A stretch of DNA of 64,000 nucleotides from NCBI GenBank assembly GCA_965224745.1, contig CBDCZY010000010.1, forward strand, positions 620,001 to 684,000, written 5' to 3'. Of this stretch, positions 36,122-46,089 are shown piece after piece (position 1 is the first letter of the stretch; each line of letters begins with the position of its first letter). Made by a program: the position numbers and the translations under genes. Under the pieces are notes generated by a model that saw only the letters and a list, made by a program, of their open reading frames with translations, had not been told where the DNA came from and ran no database searches. This stretch comes from CBDCZY01 sp965224745 (GTDB taxonomy: Bacteria; Pseudomonadota; Gammaproteobacteria; Methylococcales; Methylomonadaceae).

Positions 36122-36517
36122 ATGACGATCAGTTTTGATAAAGCCCTGGGTATTCACCCTCAAGCTTTGGCACTACGTGAAAAACGCGGCGAGTTATTAG
36201 CTGCCAATCTGGCTAATGCAGATACGCCTGGCTATAAAGCAAAAGATCTTGAGTTTAAGGCGATACTTAAAAACACCCAGTTTTCATCATCAGTAAAGCT
36301 GGAGCAGACTCATGCCGGTCATATTAAAGATCCGAAGTTTGTGATGAGCGGAGAATTAAAATACCGCAATCCAATGCATCCTTCATTAGATGGTAATACG
36401 GTGGAAGCGCATATCGAACAAGCCAAGTATAGTGAAAATTCACTCCAATATCAGGCGGGTTTGCAGTTTCTCAACGGTAAGTTGTCAGGCTTGATGTCAG
36501 CGTTGAAAGGTCAATAA
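36122..36517 (+). CDS. flgB: flagellar proximal rod protein FlgB
   Basis: A 131-residue rod subunit exported by the flagellar type III apparatus. It has the conserved ALxxREKRGELLAANLANAD and TPGYKAKD N-terminal signature of rod/hook proteins and a C-terminal helix (YQAGLQFLNGKLSGL) that packs in the rod. It is the first gene of the operon, 24 bases after the predicted transcription start, with a GAGG box. flgC follows after two bases. Confidence 0.96.
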   Translation: MTISFDKALGIHPQALALREKRGELLAANLANADTPGYKAKDLEFKAILKNTQFSSSVKLEQTHAGHIKDPKFVMSGELKYRNPMHPSLDGNTVEAHIEQAKYSENSLQYQAGLQFLNGKLSGLMSALKGQ

Positions 36518-36519
36518 AT

Positions 36520-36936
36520 ATGTCTAATTTTAAAGTGTTCGACATCGCTGGGAGTGGTATGAATGCGCAATCGCTCAGACTAAACCTGACCGCCAGTAAT
36601 CTTTCCAATGCCAATAGCGTCAGTAGCAGTATCGATGAAACCTATCGCTCAAGACAGCCGGTTTTTGCCGCTGAATTAAAGAATGTGATGGATAGCAATA
36701 ATGCTGCCTCGAGCGTGACGGTAAAAGGCGTGGTTGAAAGTAAAGCGCCGCCGGTCATGGAATATGAACCAAACCATCCAATGGCAAATGAAGAAGGTTA
36801 TATTTTTAAACCCAATGTTAATACGGTTGAAGAGATGGCTAATATGATGTCGGCTTCTCGGTCTTATCAAAACAATGTGGAAGTGTTTAATACGGCCAAA
36901 CAGTTGATATTACAGACGTTAAAAATGGGTCAATAA
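36520..36936 (+). CDS. flgC: flagellar proximal rod protein FlgC
   Basis: A 138-residue rod protein with the rod/hook N-terminal motif (AGSGMNAQSLRLNLTASNLSNA) and the C-terminal ARSYQNNVEVFNTAKQLILQT-like helix (MSASRSYQNNVEVF). Length and position after flgB are standard. Translation is probably coupled to flgB. Confidence 0.96.
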   Translation: MSNFKVFDIAGSGMNAQSLRLNLTASNLSNANSVSSSIDETYRSRQPVFAAELKNVMDSNNAASSVTVKGVVESKAPPVMEYEPNHPMANEEGYIFKPNVNTVEEMANMMSASRSYQNNVEVFNTAKQLILQTLKMGQ

Positions 36937-36950
36937 CAATAGGTTAAATT

Positions 36951-37622
36951 ATGGCAATCGATAGCATTGATACGTTTAAAGATTTAGGGTTGAAAGTTGA
37001 AGAACCTAAAACACCACAGAAAAAAGAGTTAGGACAAGACACTTTTTTGAAATTGATGACCACCCAGCTGACCAATCAAAATCCATTGAAACCTATGGAA
37101 AATACCGAATTTTTGACACAAATGGCACAGTTCGGAACGGTTTCCGGTATTGCCGACTTGCAAAAATCATTTAGTGAATTTGCTTCCTCGGTTAGCTCAG
37201 AGCAAGCCTTACAGGCGGCTGGTTTAGTCGGTCGCCAGGTAAAAGTATCGAGTGATGAGGCAACTTTGGCCGCCGGAGGAGAAATTGCCGGTTCTTTTGA
37301 ATTACCGACCGGAGCCAGTCATGTCACCGTGAATATCATGGACAGCAATGGCGCCCTTGTTAAAAAAATTCCAATCTCCAATCAACAAGCGGGTGAAGTG
37401 ACATTTGCCTGGGATGGTTTTTTAGAAGATGGCAGTTTGGCCAATCCGGGTAAATATAAGATCCAGACAGAAGCCGTCATTGATGATAATAATAAAGCGC
37501 TGGAAACCTATACTTCAGCGCAAGTTGAAAGCGTAACGATGGCGAAGGATCAAAAAGATGTCAGCGTGTCGTTGATAGGTTTAGGCGATGTCAAATTTAA
37601 TGATATTAAACAAATATTTTAA
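36951..37622 (+). CDS. flgD: hook-capping protein FlgD
   Basis: A 223-residue hook cap scaffold. QDTFLKLMTTQLTNQNPLKP and MENTEFLTQMAQF form the conserved N-terminus. Residues ~110-190 hold the FlgD Ig-like/Tudor region (AGEVTFAWDGFLEDGSLANPGKYK). It is needed transiently for hook polymerisation and is discarded when the hook is complete. It follows flgC by 14 bases. Confidence 0.95.
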   Translation: MAIDSIDTFKDLGLKVEEPKTPQKKELGQDTFLKLMTTQLTNQNPLKPMENTEFLTQMAQFGTVSGIADLQKSFSEFASSVSSEQALQAAGLVGRQVKVSSDEATLAAGGEIAGSFELPTGASHVTVNIMDSNGALVKKIPISNQQAGEVTFAWDGFLEDGSLANPGKYKIQTEAVIDDNNKALETYTSAQVESVTMAKDQKDVSVSLIGLGDVKFNDIKQIF

Positions 37623-37647
37623 ACAACAATAATTACGGGAGAAAAAA

Positions 37648-38949
37648 ATGGGGTTTGCAACAGCATTAAGTGGGTTGAGTGCGGCATCTGCGGATTTAAA
37701 AACGACTGGCAATAACATTGCCAATGCCAATACGGTTGGTTTTAAACGATCTCGGGCTGAGTTTGCGGATGTTTATGCCAACAGTGTTGGCGGTGTTAGT
37801 ACTACCCAAACAGGTTCCGGTGTAAGAGTAACCGATGTGTCACAACAGTTTAGTCAAGGCGTTTTAGAATTTACTGAAAACAGCCTGGATGTCGCTCTAA
37901 ATGGTAACGGCTTCTTTTCTGTGGCGAATAGTGTGGATGCAACCAGGCCGAATGAATACACTCGAGCTGGTGCTTTTCAATTAAATCGGGATGGTTTTGT
38001 CGTGAATGATGACAGCCAGTATTTATTAGCCTTTGCACCGAATGGTAAAACTTTGGAAGAAGGGTTTAGTCAAGGGGTCTTTGAACCGCTGCAAATTGAT
38101 ACATCGCAAGGGCTACCTAATGCGACCAGTAAAGTGAATGCCCAGTTAAACTTAAATTCAGATGAATTGAGTCCGACAGTTGTACCGTTTGATCCTAATG
38201 ATCCAAATTCTTTCAATTCTACGACTTCAGCGCCAATTTATGATTCGCAAGGGAATGCGCATACATTATCGACCTACTATGTCTATTCAGATCCGGTCAA
38301 TAATACCTGGGAAGCTTATGTCTATATTGATGATGTTGGGTTTAGACCCGATGGAACCGCTGAAACGCCTTTAGTGACGCCTGTAACCTTAGAGTTTGGC
38401 AATGACGGTTTTTTATCGAATGTTAATGGTGCCGCGCCGGCGGTGACAAATGTTGATTTTGGACCCATTGTGTCAACAGATATTGACCCCAATTTAACGG
38501 TCGACGATTTAAATTTTAATTTGAGTTATGGCAATTCAACTCAATACAACGCAACGTTCAGTGTTAACGAATTCAAACAAGACGGTTTACCTTCAGGTAA
38601 CTTAACGGGTATCAGTATTAGTAATGAAGGCGTAGTCTTTGCCAATTACAGCAATGGAGGAGCGAAGCCATTAGGTCAGTTAGCGTTGGCTCGCTTTCCA
38701 AGTGACTCTCGTTTAAACAAGATTGGCGATTCTAATTGGGCGGAAAGCGTCGATTCGGGTCAACCAGTGTTTGGTGTGGGTGGCAGTAATAATTTTGGCA
38801 CGGTTAAATCGGCTTCGCTAGAAGGATCTAATGTCGATCTGGCGAGTCAGTTGGTTCGTTTGATCGTCGCACAGCAAGCTTATCAAGCCAACGCTGAGGT
38901 CATTTCGACTGAAGATACCGTAACACAAACTATTTTGAATATACGTTAA
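37648..38949 (+). CDS. flgE: flagellar hook protein FlgE
   Basis: A 433-residue hook subunit. It begins MGFATALSGLSAASADLKTT with NNIANANTVGFKRSRAEF, and ends in the rod/hook C-terminal block GSNVDLASQLVRLIVAQQAYQANAEVI. The variable middle (~150-340) is the outer hook domain. An AGGGAG-like box precedes the ATG. Fourth gene of the operon. Confidence 0.96.
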   Translation: MGFATALSGLSAASADLKTTGNNIANANTVGFKRSRAEFADVYANSVGGVSTTQTGSGVRVTDVSQQFSQGVLEFTENSLDVALNGNGFFSVANSVDATRPNEYTRAGAFQLNRDGFVVNDDSQYLLAFAPNGKTLEEGFSQGVFEPLQIDTSQGLPNATSKVNAQLNLNSDELSPTVVPFDPNDPNSFNSTTSAPIYDSQGNAHTLSTYYVYSDPVNNTWEAYVYIDDVGFRPDGTAETPLVTPVTLEFGNDGFLSNVNGAAPAVTNVDFGPIVSTDIDPNLTVDDLNFNLSYGNSTQYNATFSVNEFKQDGLPSGNLTGISISNEGVVFANYSNGGAKPLGQLALARFPSDSRLNKIGDSNWAESVDSGQPVFGVGGSNNFGTVKSASLEGSNVDLASQLVRLIVAQQAYQANAEVISTEDTVTQTILNIR

Positions 38950-38970
38950 GCGAATAATTAGAGATCAGAT

Positions 38971-39711
38971 ATGGATCGTAGCTTATACATTGCAATGAGT
39001 GGCGCCAAGCAGACATTATTGTCGCAAACGGCCAATACTAACAACCTGGCCAATACACATACGCCAGGGTTTAAAGCAGATTTGGAACAGTTCCGCAGTA
39101 TGCCCGTGTTTGGGCCGGGTTATCCCAGCCGGGTTTATGCCATGTCAGAAAGACCTGGTGTTGATTTAACCAGTGGACCGATACAAACCACCGGCCGCGA
39201 TTTGGATGTCGCGGTGAAAGGAGACGGGTGGATAGCAGTGCAGGATGCACAAGGGCAGGAAGCCTATTCTCGTGCGGGGGATTTACGGATAACGCAGCAA
39301 GGACAATTGCAAACCGGAACAGGACTTCCGGTTATGGGTGATAACGGACCTATCGCCCTTCCTCCAGCCGAGAAAGTAGAAATCAGCGGTGATGGCAGTA
39401 TTAATATCATACCGTTAGGCGCTAATGCTAACGAACTGGCGATTGTTGATCGCATCAAGTTAGTAAAGCCAGCGCTGGATCAAATGGATAAATTATCAGA
39501 TGGATTGATGCACGCCAAGGACGGCATTCCTTTTGAGGCTACAGCAGAAGTGACCTTGGTGCAAGGTGCTCTGGAAGGTAGTAATGTCAACGCTGTGCAA
39601 GCATTGGTTGACATGATAGAGCTATCACGGAATTTTGAGCTGCAAGTTAAAATGATGAAAGCGGCGGATGAAAACGGCGCAGCATCGGCCAAAATAATGC
39701 AAATGAGTTAA
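38971..39711 (+). CDS. flgF: flagellar proximal rod protein FlgF
   Basis: A 246-residue rod protein with N-terminal YIAMSGAKQTLLSQTANTNN, ANTHTPGFKADLEQF and the C-terminal GSNVNAVQALVDMIELSRNFELQVKMMK helix. It is distinguished from FlgG by its divergent middle and length. It lies between flgE and flgG, as usual. Confidence 0.95.
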   Translation: MDRSLYIAMSGAKQTLLSQTANTNNLANTHTPGFKADLEQFRSMPVFGPGYPSRVYAMSERPGVDLTSGPIQTTGRDLDVAVKGDGWIAVQDAQGQEAYSRAGDLRITQQGQLQTGTGLPVMGDNGPIALPPAEKVEISGDGSINIIPLGANANELAIVDRIKLVKPALDQMDKLSDGLMHAKDGIPFEATAEVTLVQGALEGSNVNAVQALVDMIELSRNFELQVKMMKAADENGAASAKIMQMS

Positions 39712-39727
39712 CGATTAGGGGTAGAGA

Positions 39728-40516
39728 ATGACAGAACGAGCACTTTGGGTTGCTAAGACAGGTTTAGATGCGCAACAAACCAGAATGGCGGTTATCTCGA
39801 ATAACCTGGCCAACGTTAATACCACGGGTTTTAAAAAGGGGCGTGCCAATTTTGAAGATTTGTTATACCAAAATGTACGTCAGGTAGGCGCACAAAATAC
39901 CCAAAACACCCAATTGCCGACCGGTTTACAATTAGGAACTGGTGTACGGGTGGTTGGTACGGAAAAACTGCATAGTCAAGGTAATATGCTGCAAACTGAT
40001 AACCAGTCTGATATTGCTATTAATGGGCGAGGTTACTTTCAGATTCTTTCTTCAACGGGCGAAATAGAATATACCCGGGATGGTTCATTCAAGCTGGATT
40101 CGCAAGGGCGTGTTGTTACTTCCGGTGGTAACTTATTAGAACCGGAACTCACTGTGCCGGTAGACACTATCAGTTTAACGGTCGGTCAGGATGGAACGGT
40201 TTCCATTACCCAGTCAGGAAATGCAACACTGACAGAAATTGGTCAAATACAATTAGCCGATTTTATTAACCCAACCGGACTTGAACCGATCGGCGAGAAC
40301 TTATTTCGCGAGTCGGTAGCCAGCGGTGCACCTGTCGTGGGTACCCCGAGTACAGATGAATTTGGCGTGTTATTTCAAGGCTCATTGGAAACATCGAACG
40401 TTAATGTAGTAGAAGAGTTAGTCAATATGATTGAAGCGCAGCGCGCTTATGAAATGAATTCGAAAGCGATTTCAGCGACAGATGAAATGTTGTCATTTGT
40501 CACCAATCAACTTTAA
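39728..40516 (+). CDS. flgG: flagellar distal rod protein FlgG
   Basis: A 262-residue distal rod subunit. It has ALWVAKTGLDAQQTRMAVIS, NNLANVNTTGFKKGRANFED and the FlgG hallmark C-terminus SNVNVVEELVNMIEAQRAYEMNSKAIS. Gap to flgF is 16 bases. All blocks are intact. Confidence 0.97.
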   Translation: MTERALWVAKTGLDAQQTRMAVISNNLANVNTTGFKKGRANFEDLLYQNVRQVGAQNTQNTQLPTGLQLGTGVRVVGTEKLHSQGNMLQTDNQSDIAINGRGYFQILSSTGEIEYTRDGSFKLDSQGRVVTSGGNLLEPELTVPVDTISLTVGQDGTVSITQSGNATLTEIGQIQLADFINPTGLEPIGENLFRESVASGAPVVGTPSTDEFGVLFQGSLETSNVNVVEELVNMIEAQRAYEMNSKAISATDEMLSFVTNQL

Positions 40517-40531
40517 CAGGGGACTAATCTA

Positions 40532-41206
40532 ATGACCCTGTTAAGATTGATTTTTGTCGCCGTGGTCATCATGACTTTGGTGGGTTGCGACACGTTACCC
40601 AAGCGTGACCCTGAATTTGCGCCGGTACAGCCATCAGTATTGCAGAAACCGCGAGTGAATAACGGCGCTATCTATCAAGCTAACAATGATGTCCGGTTGT
40701 TCGAAGATATTTCAGCCAGAAGAGTAGGTGATGTCATCACGGTTAAACTGATCGAAAAAATTCAAGCGAAAAAGAATAATAATTTGAATGTCTCTAAAGA
40801 TAACAATATCAAAGTAACAGTACCCAATTTATTAGGTGCATCGCCAGGTTTATTGCTGGGGCAAAATCTGGAAAGTGAGTTAACAACTAAAAATGCGTTT
40901 ACCGGATCCGGCGGTGCCAATCAGAGTAATAGTTTGACAGGAGATATTGCAGTGACCGTTTACGCAGTATTGCCAAATGGCAGTCTTAAGGTTCGAGGTG
41001 AAAAGCGGGTAACGTTGAACCAGGGAAATGAATACATACGTTTATCAGGTATTATCAGACCAATAGATATTGATGCAACCAATACCGTGCTTTCCAGCAA
41101 AATAGCAGACGCTACTATTATGTATACCGGTGATGGCGCCGCAGCCGACGCCAGTAAACCTGGCTGGTTTTCGCGTTTTTTTACTAGTGCTTTATTTCCC
41201 TTTTGA
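40532..41206 (+). CDS. flgH: flagellar L-ring lipoprotein FlgH
   Basis: A 224-residue outer-membrane lipoprotein that forms the L-ring bushing. The signal peptide ends in lipobox LVGC with C19 as the lipidated residue. VRLFEDISARRVGDVITVKL and GDIAVTVYAVLPNGSLKVRGEK are typical FlgH segments. The stop is 10 bases before the flgI start. Confidence 0.95.
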   Translation: MTLLRLIFVAVVIMTLVGCDTLPKRDPEFAPVQPSVLQKPRVNNGAIYQANNDVRLFEDISARRVGDVITVKLIEKIQAKKNNNLNVSKDNNIKVTVPNLLGASPGLLLGQNLESELTTKNAFTGSGGANQSNSLTGDIAVTVYAVLPNGSLKVRGEKRVTLNQGNEYIRLSGIIRPIDIDATNTVLSSKIADATIMYTGDGAAADASKPGWFSRFFTSALFPF

Positions 41207-41216
41207 TTTTAACGTT

Positions 41217-42314
41217 ATGCAAAAATGCTATGTGTTAATCGTTATTCTGCTGGCTTTGGCTGGCTTCAGTTCGGCGCAAGCTGAACGGATTAAAGATTTA
41301 GCGTCGATCGCTGGCGTTCGAAGCAACCAATTGGTCGGCTATGGTTTGGTTGTCGGTTTGGATAAATCCGGCGATAAAACGGCGTTCACCGGGCAAAGCC
41401 TGCGGAGTATGCTCGGGCGAATGGGAGTCACCTTACCCCCTGGAGTCGATCCGAAATCCAAAAATATTGCCGCAGTCGCATTGTATGCCGAACTACCGGC
41501 ATTCTCCAAACCAGGTCAAAAAATTGATGTAACCGTTTCGTCAGTGGGCGATGCTAAAAGTCTGCGAGGCGGAACATTAATCATGAGTCCGCTTAAAGGG
41601 GCGGATGGCAAAGTCTATGCCATCGCTCAGGGCAGTCTTATCGTCAATGGATTAAGCGCTTCCGGTTTGGATGGTTCGCGTATTACGGTTAATAATCCGG
41701 TAACGGGACGAATTCCCAACGGGGCGACTGTTGAAAGAATGGTGCCAACGCCTTTTGCTGAAGGCGACTCGGTGGTATTTAATCTTAATTCTTCGGATTT
41801 TACGACCGCTCAACGTTTGGTTGAAGCGATCAATCAAGCTTTGGGGCCGGGAACGGCCAGGCCGATTGATGCAACCTCGGTTCGCGTTAATGCACCGATA
41901 AACCCATCGCAACGAGTTTCTTTTGTGTCGATGGTTGAGAATTTAACCGTTTCGCCGGATGATACACCGGCCAAAATTATCATTAATTCACGTACCGGTA
42001 CCGTTGTAATAAACAGTCAGGTCAGAGTAAAACCTGCTGCTGTCTCTCATGGTAATTTAACCGTTACCATTAGCGAAAACTCGTTGACGAGTCAGCCTGA
42101 ACCGCTTGCAGCTGGTGATACAGTAGTGACTGCTCAAAGCGATATAAAAGTTGAACAGGGTAATAGTCGGATGTTTGTGTTCGATCCCGGTGTCACATTA
42201 GATCAAATAGTCCAGGCGGTTAACAATGTGGGGGCATCTCCGAGCGATCTGGTGGCAATTCTGGAAGCATTAAAATCAGCCGGTTCTTTGAACGCTGAAT
42301 TGATTGTTATTTAA
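41217..42314 (+). CDS. flgI: flagellar P-ring protein FlgI
   Basis: A 365-residue periplasmic P-ring subunit. The ATG at 41217 yields a signal peptide (MQKCYVLIVILLALAGFSSAQA) followed by ERIKDLASIAGVRSNQLVGY, the canonical mature start. An alternative start at 41130 inside flgH would put 29 foreign residues before the signal and is rejected. The GLVVGLDKSGDKT and C-terminal PSDLVAILEALKSAGSLNAEL blocks are intact. Confidence 0.96.
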   Translation: MQKCYVLIVILLALAGFSSAQAERIKDLASIAGVRSNQLVGYGLVVGLDKSGDKTAFTGQSLRSMLGRMGVTLPPGVDPKSKNIAAVALYAELPAFSKPGQKIDVTVSSVGDAKSLRGGTLIMSPLKGADGKVYAIAQGSLIVNGLSASGLDGSRITVNNPVTGRIPNGATVERMVPTPFAEGDSVVFNLNSSDFTTAQRLVEAINQALGPGTARPIDATSVRVNAPINPSQRVSFVSMVENLTVSPDDTPAKIIINSRTGTVVINSQVRVKPAAVSHGNLTVTISENSLTSQPEPLAAGDTVVTAQSDIKVEQGNSRMFVFDPGVTLDQIVQAVNNVGASPSDLVAILEALKSAGSLNAELIVI

Positions 42315-42330
42315 TCAGGGAGCCAGCTGG

Positions 42331-43242
42331 ATGTTGTCGCACAAAACAGCCGATATCTATACCGATTTAAGCGGTTTATCCGAATTAAAAACACATGCTA
42401 AAAAAGACGCTCAAGGTTCATTGAAAGAAGTTGCTCGTCAATTCGAGTCAGTATTCATGAACATGATGGTCAAAAGTATGCGCGAAGCCAGTATGGGGGA
42501 GGGCATTCTTGACAGTCAGAATTCGCGTTTTTATCGCGATATGTATGATCAACAAATGGCTATCGAACTATCTGGTAATCCAGGTATGGGGTTGGCGGAT
42601 TTAATCGTTAAACAACTAGGAACCAAGGATAAATCGCAAAAAGATATATCGTCAGTAATGCATGAAACTAAATTATCCAGACCACCAGAACCAATAGAGT
42701 TACCCAAAAACCCGCTAAAGTTTTATCAACAACCGCCGATAAAATCACCAGAACAGTTTATCGAACAACTGCGACCATTGGCTGAAGAAGCAGGTAAATC
42801 ATTGGGTGTAGACCCCAGGTTATTGTTGTCTCAAGCCGCATTAGAAACCGGTTGGGGCAGGGCTGTTAATCAGGACCACCAAGGACAAAGCTCGTTTAAT
42901 CTATTCAATATCAAGGCCGATAAACGGTGGCAAGGCAATACGACATCAGTATCGTCACTTGAATTTGAACAGGGTTTAGCCAGCAAACAAGTGAGCCAAT
43001 TCCGTGCTTATGGCTCATATCAGGAAAGCTTTCAGGATTACGTGAAGTTCATTCAACAGAACCCACGTTATGCTGATGCTTTACGGCAGGCTGAGCAACC
43101 GGAACGCTATGTTAAAGCGATTCAAGAGGCAGGTTACGCCACTGATCCTCATTATGCAGACAAAGTAATGGCTATTTATCATGGTAAAACCATGAACCAA
43201 AACCTGCTTGCAGGGGCTGAGTCAGCCAATAAGTTGTTATAG
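42331..43242 (+). CDS. flgJ: FlgJ, rod-capping protein with peptidoglycan hydrolase domain
   Basis: About 303 residues in two parts. The N-terminal rod-cap domain (residues ~25-105) contains EVARQFESVFMNMMVKSMRE. The C-terminal glucosaminidase/muramidase domain (~145-300) has LLSQAALETGWG with the catalytic glutamate. It opens the cell wall for the growing rod. The ATG at 42331 has an AGGGAG box. An earlier start at 42304 overlaps flgI and is less likely. Confidence 0.94.
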   Translation: MLSHKTADIYTDLSGLSELKTHAKKDAQGSLKEVARQFESVFMNMMVKSMREASMGEGILDSQNSRFYRDMYDQQMAIELSGNPGMGLADLIVKQLGTKDKSQKDISSVMHETKLSRPPEPIELPKNPLKFYQQPPIKSPEQFIEQLRPLAEEAGKSLGVDPRLLLSQAALETGWGRAVNQDHQGQSSFNLFNIKADKRWQGNTTSVSSLEFEQGLASKQVSQFRAYGSYQESFQDYVKFIQQNPRYADALRQAEQPERYVKAIQEAGYATDPHYADKVMAIYHGKTMNQNLLAGAESANKLL

Positions 43243-43281
43243 GGTAAACATTCTATCATTCGTGAATAAAAGGTGAATTAG

Positions 43282-44967
43282 ATGGCAGGCGGACTACTAT
43301 CAACCGGCATTTCAGGATTGAATGCATCGCAAAGATCGCTCGACACCACGAGCCATAATATTGCTAATGTTAATACCCCAGGGTACAGTCGGCAACGGGT
43401 TGAATTAGCGCCCCGGGATGCTCTCTTTGCAGGTGGGTATGCCATCGGTCAAGGCGTTGATGTTGATGGTATCAAACGTAACCTGGATGAGTTTGTCAAT
43501 GGCCAGGTACGATCCAGCACTTCTACTTTTGGAAATTTGGATCGCTATCATCAGTATGCTTCACAAGTCGATAATCTTATCGCTAATCCTGATACTGGCG
43601 TCGCTCCTGCCATGAAAGGTTTCTTTGGTGCGGTTAATGACTTGGCTAATGATCCATCTTCCGTTCCTGCCAGACAAGTCTTATTATCGGAAGCAGGCTC
43701 TTTGAACCAGACTTTTCACACGGTTGACGCACGACTGGGTGAGCTCGGAGAGCAAGTTAACCAAGATATTAAAACCAACGTTAAAGAAATAAATTCGATG
43801 GCCAAATCATTGGCGGAAATAAACGCACAAGTGATGCAGGTCTCCGGTCCCGGGAATGATCGAAAAATTGCTAACGACTTGTTAGACAAACGTGATCAAC
43901 TTTTAAAAGAACTCTCTCAAAAAATTGATGTAGCAACGCTTGAGCAAAATGATGGGTCGGTTAGCGTTTTTATCGGTCAAGGTCAAGCTCTGGTGATGGC
44001 AGGTACGGCGCAACAATTGACAGCAAAAACTTCCGAACTGAATCCGCAGAAACATGACATCCACATGGTAACGTCTACTGGTACGCAGGATATTACCTCG
44101 CAATTATCTGGCGGCGAACTGGCCGGCACAATACGTTTTAAAAATGAAGTCTTAGATCCGGCACAACGCGAAATCGGTTTGCTCGCAGCAGGTTTGGCGA
44201 TGGAATTTAATGCCAGGCATGAGCAGGGGTTTGATTTGGATGGGAATGGACCAGGCCAGTCATTTTTTGACTTTGGTGCTAACGCTGTCGCTGTTTCATC
44301 AGCGAGTACCACGGTAGGTGCTATTGACGTTCAATTTGATGATGCCAATATCAACCCTGACGCTTCCGGCCAATTGGATGCGAGTGACTATGAGCTAGCT
44401 TTTGATGGTGGCAATTATACATTGACCCGCATGGACGACCAAACTGTTATTAACTTAAGTCCTTCGGCAGGTCAATTGGTAGCAACAGCTCCAAACCATT
44501 TACCTGGAATATCCATTAATATAAGTTCTGCTTTAACAAACGGTGATCGTTTTTTGATCCGGCCGGCTTATTCAGCTGCACAAAACATTAATTTAGCCAT
44601 TTCTGACCCTAGAAAAGTGGCTGCGGCAAGTGCTGCCAATGTACCTGGCGATAATACCATTGCACTCGGTTTAGCAGATTTAGAAACTGACACTAAATTA
44701 TTGAATGGTAAATCCTCATTACAAGACGTTTATAATCAAACCGTTAGTAAAGTAGGTTCGTTGACACGTTCTGCAGAAGTGGGCAAAACCGCTCAACAAG
44801 CTCTACTCAATCAAGCTCAAGATGCTAGGGAGAATATTGCCGGGGTTAATTTAGATGAAGAAGCCGCGGATTTAATAAAATTTCAGCAGTCCTACCAGGC
44901 TGCTGCTCAGGTGATTTCAGTGGCTAGTAGTTTGTTCGATACGTTGATCGGCGCAGTCAGGAGGTAA
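43282..44967 (+). CDS. flgK: hook-filament junction protein FlgK (HAP1)
   Basis: A 561-residue junction protein. The N-terminal GGLLSTGISGLNASQRSLDT and NIANVNTPGYSRQRVEL blocks and the C-terminal NLDEEAADLIKFQQSYQAAA are the family signatures. The middle holds variable surface domains. It follows flgJ by 39 bases and flgL by overlap-like spacing of three bases on the other side. Confidence 0.95.
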   Translation: MAGGLLSTGISGLNASQRSLDTTSHNIANVNTPGYSRQRVELAPRDALFAGGYAIGQGVDVDGIKRNLDEFVNGQVRSSTSTFGNLDRYHQYASQVDNLIANPDTGVAPAMKGFFGAVNDLANDPSSVPARQVLLSEAGSLNQTFHTVDARLGELGEQVNQDIKTNVKEINSMAKSLAEINAQVMQVSGPGNDRKIANDLLDKRDQLLKELSQKIDVATLEQNDGSVSVFIGQGQALVMAGTAQQLTAKTSELNPQKHDIHMVTSTGTQDITSQLSGGELAGTIRFKNEVLDPAQREIGLLAAGLAMEFNARHEQGFDLDGNGPGQSFFDFGANAVAVSSASTTVGAIDVQFDDANINPDASGQLDASDYELAFDGGNYTLTRMDDQTVINLSPSAGQLVATAPNHLPGISINISSALTNGDRFLIRPAYSAAQNINLAISDPRKVAAASAANVPGDNTIALGLADLETDTKLLNGKSSLQDVYNQTVSKVGSLTRSAEVGKTAQQALLNQAQDARENIAGVNLDEEAADLIKFQQSYQAAAQVISVASSLFDTLIGAVRR

Positions 44968-44970
44968 TAA

Positions 44971-45867
44971 ATGCGAGTGTCTACCAATTATTCTCATCAG
45001 GTTTCTGTTAATGGTATGCTAGATCAGCAGAGTAAGCTGACCAAGACCCAAGCACAATTATCTTCTGGAAAACAGCTTTCCTCACCTTCAGATGATCCTG
45101 TGGCGGCTTCACGAATATTAGAACTCAAACAATCGGTTGGCCTAACTGAACAATATCAGGACAATATTTCAACAGCTCGTAACCGCTTAACTCAAGAAGA
45201 AACCGCGTTACAAAATGCCACCGAGATGCTCCATCGCATCAAGGATTTGGCGATACAAGGCATGAATGAAACGTCCACACCTGCTGGTAGAGACGCCATT
45301 GCCGAAGAAATTTCTCAATTAAAAAAAGAGCTGTTAGGTGTAGCAAACAAAATCAACCCTAATGGCGAGTATATTTTTTCTGGTTATCAAACAAAAACCC
45401 AACCATTCGATAAAACCGGCGCTAATTATGACTACCACGGTGATGAAAATCAGCGTTTAATCCAGATTGGCCCTGACCGAACCGTTGAAGACGGCAACCA
45501 TGGCGTTACATTGTTCGGTCAAACAGTCGCCGACGGAGGTACGGGTACGCTATTTGATAATATCGACACTTTAGTGGCTGACTTGAATACCAATAGCCCG
45601 GTTCTGCAGTCATTGGAAGACCTTGATGCTGGTATGGAACGCATTATCACCACTAAGTCCTCCATAGGTGCACGAATGAATGCACTGGATGTACAAGAAG
45701 AATTAAATAGCGATTACGTTTTTGATACCACCAGCACCTTATCTGAAATAGAAGACCTCGATTTTGCTGAAGCCATCAGCCGCTTCAATATCCAAACGCT
45801 CTCACTACAAGCTGCACAGCAAGCTTATACCAAAGTAAAGAGTTTATCGTTGTTTAACTATCTTTAA
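44971..45867 (+). CDS. flgL: hook-filament junction protein FlgL (HAP3)
   Basis: A 298-residue flagellin-like junction protein. MRVSTNYSHQVSVNGMLDQQ with SGKQLSSPSDDPVAASRILEL is the D0/D1 flagellin fold, and SRFNIQTLSLQAAQQAYTKV is the C-terminal helix. It is the last gene of the flgB-L operon. The 45868-46089 stretch after it holds no recognised terminator or gene. Confidence 0.95.
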   Translation: MRVSTNYSHQVSVNGMLDQQSKLTKTQAQLSSGKQLSSPSDDPVAASRILELKQSVGLTEQYQDNISTARNRLTQEETALQNATEMLHRIKDLAIQGMNETSTPAGRDAIAEEISQLKKELLGVANKINPNGEYIFSGYQTKTQPFDKTGANYDYHGDENQRLIQIGPDRTVEDGNHGVTLFGQTVADGGTGTLFDNIDTLVADLNTNSPVLQSLEDLDAGMERIITTKSSIGARMNALDVQEELNSDYVFDTTSTLSEIEDLDFAEAISRFNIQTLSLQAAQQAYTKVKSLSLFNYL

Positions 45868-46089
45868 AACAAGCTGGTTATTTAGTCAATTTGGAGATCA
45901 GGGAAAACGCAGACGATGGTAATGTTGATCACTAAGAGCAGTGTGTGTTTTGCAGCAAGGCAATAAATTTCGCCTTCCATGGCGCAGCAGATGTTATCTG
46001 ACGATGGAATAATCAATGAAAGAAGGCTATTAATCAAAGTAAAACACTAGAGGCTAAGTTTGAAAGTGATAAAAGCAGCTTATAACAAT

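Noticed and set aside
41130..41216. Longer flgI start inside flgH
   Set aside because: It would place 29 residues ahead of a clear signal peptide.
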